DNA of 64,000 nt. Source: Syngnathus acus (lineage: Eukaryota; Chordata; Actinopteri; Syngnathiformes; Syngnathidae). Positions 58,471 to 64,000 of this stretch are shown in pieces; within the stretch, counting starts at the first letter, position 1, and the number at the start of each line of letters is the position of its first letter. The DNA lies in contig NC_051095.1 of assembly GCF_901709675.1 (NCBI RefSeq), positions 12,539,956 to 12,603,955 of the forward strand, in the 5' to 3' direction. Below the pieces are notes generated by a model. The model was given only the letters and a program-made list of their open reading frames with translations, was not told the DNA's origin and searched no databases. Made by a program: the position numbers and the translations under genes.

Positions 58471-61400
58471 TTATGAAAACAACATACAATATCAGGGAAT
58501 TATTCATCTTTGTTTTATGTGTTGATTAGAATGCATATTGAATTTCAGGTTTTGGTCCATTTCAATGACAACTGGAAACCTGTATCTACAGTATCAACTT
58601 CTGCAGTTTGAATCTTCTGGAATTTATGTGCCATGCTATTGCCATCTAGAGCTTGTATTATCCAAACATGTTTGTGACATCTTCTAATGCCTTTTCCTGT
58701 TGTTAAATCATAAAAGACCCTCACATGTAAGCTTTAGCAGCTCTCTGATAAATCTTTCAGATTACTGTTTCTTGCTTATCTATATTGCTCTATTGCTAGT
58801 GGCTTTAAAAGGTGTGTGGGTAGTTTAGTGGCAGCAACAAATAATGTGACCAATGAACTGAACGCGACTTCTTGTGTGATCTCTGTGGAAGCGCCTGTGA
58901 CCGTGACAGCAACTGAACATGCTTAAGGAATGGCGCACCCATCCACACACAAACATACAAACACACATATCTACTATGCAAATCTACTCCATCCACACAT
59001 TCTCATACCAAGCTTCATAGCACACGTAGACATGTAATCAGCATATCAAAAAGATGAGTTAAGTATTGGCAAAAAGAAAAAAAAAATAGCTCTGTGCTGA
59101 CACTGATGCTTCATTGTATCGTAAAAGTTTAGGAATTAAATCTCTGCTCTTGCGGATCAAGTCGTAAATGGGTTTCAGCTTGAATGGGGTCGTCTCACGG
59201 TGCAGAAATGCCGTATTCATATAACAGCAGGCGCAGCTTCTCTTGTCTCTGGGGGCTTCCAGAACCTGACCATGCTGATAGACTCGAGCCCTGTGGGAGG
59301 CATACAGGCTTGAGAGTCCTCAGGAGAGTAAGACCCCGTATTCTGCCTTGTTTCTTTTTTTTCTCTACATTAGACTACCATCCGCGCAGAGAGTTTCTCT
59401 TGGCCGCACTGTCCTTAGCAGAGTGGGGTTGAGACATGATGTCTGCATGCTAAATTGGTTGGGCCTTGGTGATGGTGACATTTCGGCTGCTAATTATTAT
59501 GTTCTCTCATGCACTATTCTTCCAGTGGCTCTCAAGCTCTCTTTGAGCATTTCAGGTCAGGAGAGGGCTTTTTGTCACTAAGATGAAATTGGAGTCTATT
59601 ATAAAGCCAGAATGCTGTGCAGTAAATCTCAGCATGCTATTAACTGCCCATTGTACCAGCAGACATGTAATTTGCAAAAGTGGGATCTGTAATTTTCACT
59701 TTAGAATTTTTATCTAACAGTGTTACCTGTTAATTTATATATGACAATCTGAGACTATAAATTAGCTTTTTATCTTTTTACCTGACAGGGTTAGACCTTG
59801 AAAATTATGAGAGAATTCAGACTGCACTAACAGACCTGTACCTTCAGACACCGTTGGGCCTGTTCTAACCTTTCATCTAGGTTGTCTGAGTAGATGTGAG
59901 GAGAAATGAATACTGGAAAAGGTTACGATTATATTGAAAAGTCTTCAGGGTGGCTTTCAGAAAAAACTCCCTTTTTGAACAAATGTTTTCAATCACCCTC
60001 AGCAAATGTCTCATCTGTATCACCTTTTCAGAGCACTCTCTCTTTGTAGCTGTTTGACAAAGTGTTGCTCAGTGACCACAGGAAAACACTATCCTGTCGC
60101 GCAACACCCACTGGGATGTCGTTCTTTCAAATATAAAATGATTTCATTTCATCTTCAAAGGATGTTTTTTTGAATTTAAAATTTACTTGCTTCAAAATAT
60201 TCAATTTGGGACAGTTGGTGTTTGTTTAAGAGCTTTTTAAATAATTTTGTTTTATGCTGACATTACTGCAACTTGTATTTAGATTAAAATGTTTTGGGGG
60301 GGTCTTTCCATTCACTGACTCAAAACTGCTTGTTGTTATTGTTGTCTGCAACTTTCTCGTGTCGGTCCACTTCAGTCTCGTTCAGCCGCATGAGTCATTT
60401 TGCGGCGGCCTTATTGCTTATCCGTGCATGCAAGAACATTCAATACAGCTTTGCTTACCTTTTGGATTTGATGTACTAGACTCGGGTCACTGCTTGAAAG
60501 TGACTCCGGATCTTTATCCAGCCTACCCGAGTCATGGCCGAAAAAAGTCAATGTTAGGAGTGTTTATATTCAAATCGTCCCTACTACAAGAAGCAGAATG
60601 GTTTGCTCACAGACATATTTTCAGATATAAGAAGACACAATAAGATTGACTTGGTTATTCAATTTCCCTTTCTTGTTGATGGACAGGTAACATGTCCCCA
60701 TGTCAATCAATGTCTGATGTGACATATGAAACAGTGCTATTGCTTTCTGGTCTGCTCTGTCCACCTTATATTAGTCCAAAGGTGAAAATCACCTTCACAA
60801 CCTGGCTGCTCAGTTTCTGAAGGCAGATGTCCTCAGCTTAAGTTCATTCCAAACACATCGCTACACTGGATGCCATTCTCCCAACAGATCATTTATCTTA
60901 AAGGGCGCTCACCTTCGTACACTGAGGCCACTGCTGGCTGCGCAATAGAGCAGTTCTCCACACGGTCGCTGAAATTTCAAGTTTGTTTGTTTTTGGCTCC
61001 ATTAAACAGCCCATGATAGAGGTGGGTTTTTATTCAACCGGGACCTTTTAGAGAAGAGAGCATATGGCGGCAGAGTTGACCTCCAAAATTGTTCTAAAAT
61101 AGGAAAGTACATCTGTTTTTACCAAGAGAAAAAAACTGCCACCTTGTCTATTTAATGCAACCATATAGCTTATTTCAGTGCACTAACTTAATTCTAATGC
61201 TTGATGGCATCTATGTTGCGGTGCTACAATTCCTTAGGCTCAAAAGACTGAACATTAACAGTGCAGCCGCGCAAGAAGTAAGACGATATAAAAGTACCCC
61301 AGCTATATATTATTCATCCTTTGACAAGAAACAATATCTGTCCATCTGTCTGTCTGTCTCACACTGCTCAAGGTAGCCATATATTCTCCCTTGCCTGAGA

Positions 61401-62877
61401 AGCGGGATTAATATTAGTGCCGTACTGATGAGCGGAGAAAAGTGGAGATGTCTCAATAATGTCTGCCAAATATAGATGGATGTCTTATACTGCCCCAGGT
61501 GGCCAAGGCAGGCACACCAGAAATAGCGGCACAATGACCATTATTGTGTTGAAAAACATGTCTAATTCTTTTAAATTCTATTTAATTTCTTTTAATCTGT
61601 TATCTTGAATCTGTTTGAAGACTTCAAGCCCTAGAAGCATTATCGGTTTTTCAAACCATCTCCTGATGTAAATTCTCATTGCACTTGTTTCTTTTCTTCT
61701 TCTTTTTAAACTTGTTTATTTTTGACATTGTTGCGTCATTGATAAAAGTAAACTTTACTGGCAGTGTCGTTGTTTTTTCCACAAAAGTCTCTCGAAAAAC
61801 AATATAATTACTATCCGTTGGCTCGTTTAATACGTTCGATGGAAATGTGTTGGTGGTAGTTCTCATTTTCACATCATGTTCGTTTACCATAAAATTAAAA
61901 AGGTTGTCAATTGCAAAAAGGAAGAGTAATTTTCTAAGGAATTATTTTGAAGTACACTCTATTGGTGTGTGACTCTGCAATCCCTTTGTCACTGCCTCGA
62001 TGAGCTAGAATTTGGAGGCCGTTATCCATGTCAAAGAAATTAAATGAAGGGTTATTTTCTCTCTTCGTAATATCAGAAAGTTCATCTGTCGGTCACCATG
62101 TCTCTGTACATCGTGCTGTCTTTAACATTGCTAAAGTGCCAACTCTTGAAGGCTTAAACCAAAAGTTGGTTTGGTTGAGTGATTTGTGCAGCAGTGGATT
62201 TCTTCCAACATTCTATATTTGCTGAAGTGCTGACAAATCCAAGACTTGCCAAGATAACGTTAGATTAGCTCTTTGGTTACAGTCTGTAAAAATGACTCGA
62301 CTACTTTGCTCTTCATGGTCATTCATGGTCTTCATTGATTTCAAACTCAGATGTTCTTTTATTTAATTGCCAAAGTCTTATTCAAATCATCCCATCACTT
62401 CTTACTCTCCATACATGTATATTCCTGACGGTAAGATGTTTTTTGAATATTAGCAGTTCCCATTGTTCAAGTTTGTTGCTGTTATTGAATGTTAATGAAG
62501 CATCACTTGATAAACTATTAAAATAAATGGTCATCGTGAGCTAGTAATTTTAGTGGAGATGAAACAACGTAGTCCTTAAATGTCATATAGTAAAATGATG
62601 ACAGAAGACACAATCATTGTTGCAATTAGCTGAAGGAAATCTTACATGTTTTCAAGTGACCTCATTCCTGAAGCTGTTAAGGTCTCTCATAAGCGACAAC
62701 ATGCAATACATAGAAAGTTCTTTCACTGTTCAGGGTTACACTCCAAATTTGTGTCATAAAATCTGTTTATAACCATCCTCAGAAATGTTCATTTTAAAAG
62801 ACCACAGCTGCATACAAAGTACTGTACATAAAAAAAAAAAAAAAAAAAGAACAGACATAAAACAAAGACAGTTAAAA
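58471..62877. other. 4.4 kb intergenic stretch without recognised genes
   Basis: No recognised gene. The only notable segment is the GC-richer block at 59,150-59,345. The open frame at 60,254-60,643 is unsupported. Confidence 0.5.
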
Positions 62878-62960
62878 CAGGGGTGTCCAAACGTTTTGCA
62901 AAGCGGGCCAGATTTGGTTAGATGAAAATGTATAGGGGCCGACCATTCGCAATACCATAT
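62878..62960 (+). mobile_element. hAT-like terminal fragment
   Basis: CAGGGGTGTCCAAACGTTTT then GCAAAGCGGGCC is the typical start of a vertebrate hAT-group element. The other end was not identified. Confidence 0.55.
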
Positions 62961-63675
62961 TCCTCGAACCATTACCATTGTAAATGAACTGCAGGGTATC
63001 ATGGTGAATCGAAAGCCAAACATTAAAAATGTGTCTGGAGGCGAATTTTAAAGAGGGACAGCGAGTAGGCTTGCCTTATGTTTAACGGGAGGTCATTCCA
63101 AAGGGAATTCCTTTTCTTGTCCCTTCAAAAATTATAGCTGTAATTATATCATTTTATTACTGCTACAAAAGTAAACAATACAACTCAAAGTAATCCTTTC
63201 CAGTGCACTATATTCTATTTAGGTTACCCTCTGGGTCTGTTCCTCAAAATACCCAATCGTAGATTGGATTTTAAATAAAATATTGAGTGGTGATTTGCCC
63301 AAAATTGAATCCTGTTGTTTTAGTGTATGAAGTTATATCTTATTTTATGGATTCAAACACGTGCAAGCTTGGTTCTAATAGACACAATAAATCATAGGCA
63401 ACTAGCTAAAACACTTAGCGACTGGTCAACATCACACTCCAAGTGTCATTGTAGAGCAGTAAAGTCGAGTAGTAGTTGAGTAATTTAATTTCATACAATG
63501 TTACTCAATTTAAGAGCAAAAAATTTCAAGGCTTTGCTTTGGTTTCATTTCATTCAGCAACAGCTTTCTGTGACACTACTTATGAAATAAGTTGCAAGCC
63601 AAAATTCTTGTTTCGTCCAGCCAACATTTTATTGGTATGTAATTCTGTAGAGATTTTTATAAAATAATCTTAACT
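62961..63675. other. intergenic, nothing recognised
   Basis: AT-rich, no feature seen. Confidence 0.5.
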
Positions 63676-64000
63676 GGGGGTGGCTCGGTGGGGCACTGGT
63701 TAGCATGTCTGCCTCACAGTTTGGAAGGTGCGGGTTCGATTCCACCTCCGGCCCTCCCTGTGTGGAGTTTGGATTTTCTCCCCGTGCCTGCGTGGGTTTC
63801 TCCGGGCACTCCGGTTTCCTCCAACACCCATAAAACATGCATGGTAGGCTGATTGAGCACACCAAATTGCCCGGAGGTATGATTGCGACTGTGGATGGTT
63901 GTTTGTCTCTGTGTGCCCTGCGATTGGCTGGCAACCGGTTCAGGATGTTCCCCGCCTACTGCCCGATGGCTGCCGGGATAGGCTCCAGCACGCCTGCGAC
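63676..64000 (+). repeat. tRNA-derived fish SINE running off the window
   Basis: TGGCTCGGTGGGGCACTGGTTAGC is the A-box region and GCGGGTTCGATTCCACC the B box. The body continues CCCTGTGTGGAGTTTGG, TGCGTGGGTTTCTCCGGGCA, TGCGATTGGCTGGCAACCGG and GGGATAGGCTCCAGCACGCC. The related copies at 34,515, 11,550 and 58,416 are the same family. Confidence 0.9.

Noticed and set aside
60254-60643. 129-codon + strand open frame
   Set aside because: No recognisable domain, no splice or start context. An open frame of this size is plausible by chance in 64 kb.
63629-63934. 101-codon - strand open frame near the right end
   Set aside because: Antisense read-through of a tRNA-derived SINE.

Overview
This window is nuclear DNA from a teleost fish. 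It has vertebrate-type split genes with GT/AG introns, poly-T and dinucleotide tracts, and many fish-type SINEs and DNA transposons. Several repeats, such as the tRNA-derived SINE at the right edge with its GGTTCGATTCC box, are common in percomorphs. A syngnathid (pipefish or seahorse) is possible, but the species cannot be fixed from this sequence.

Left half (about 1-32,900): the 3' three quarters of ctnna1 (alpha-E-catenin) lie on the + strand. Thirteen coding exons between 801 and 31612 join in frame into 711 residues plus a stop. They match human residues 197-906 with only one extra residue, so the first 196 residues lie upstream of the window. Inside the second in-window intron, on the - strand, sits lrrtm2, a postsynaptic leucine-rich-repeat adhesion protein. 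It has two coding exons, and exon 1 contributes only ATGG. This nested CTNNA1/LRRTM2 layout is the ancestral vertebrate one. The region between the lrrtm2 start and ctnna1 in-window exon 3 is the expected place for a bidirectional promoter that could also give an N-terminally shortened alpha-catenin starting at the conserved Met371.

The ctnna1 introns hold a decayed Tc1-like transposon, a pogo-like remnant, a 1.33 kb TA-flanked element with internal tandem repeats and, most unexpectedly, a fragment of the ribosomal RNA gene (probable 5' ETS plus the first ~120 nt of 18S) on the - strand at about 26,425-26,830.

Right half (about 32,900-64,000): no recognisable gene was found. The region is AT-rich intergenic or large-intron DNA with SINE, hAT-like and other transposon remnants. 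Its main feature is a 3.7 kb long inverted repeat (46,432-50,107) with ~0.8 kb arms carrying tRNA-like modules. It encloses about 6.7 tandem copies of a 235-bp unit. Each unit contains a hairpin with arms of up to 36 bp, and the units are arranged with a three-unit higher-order period. Three weak candidate exons or unexplained open segments (45,000, 52,906 and 59,150) are listed with low confidence.

Together the two genes encode cell-adhesion proteins: a junctional actin linker, and a synaptic organiser that shares its locus.
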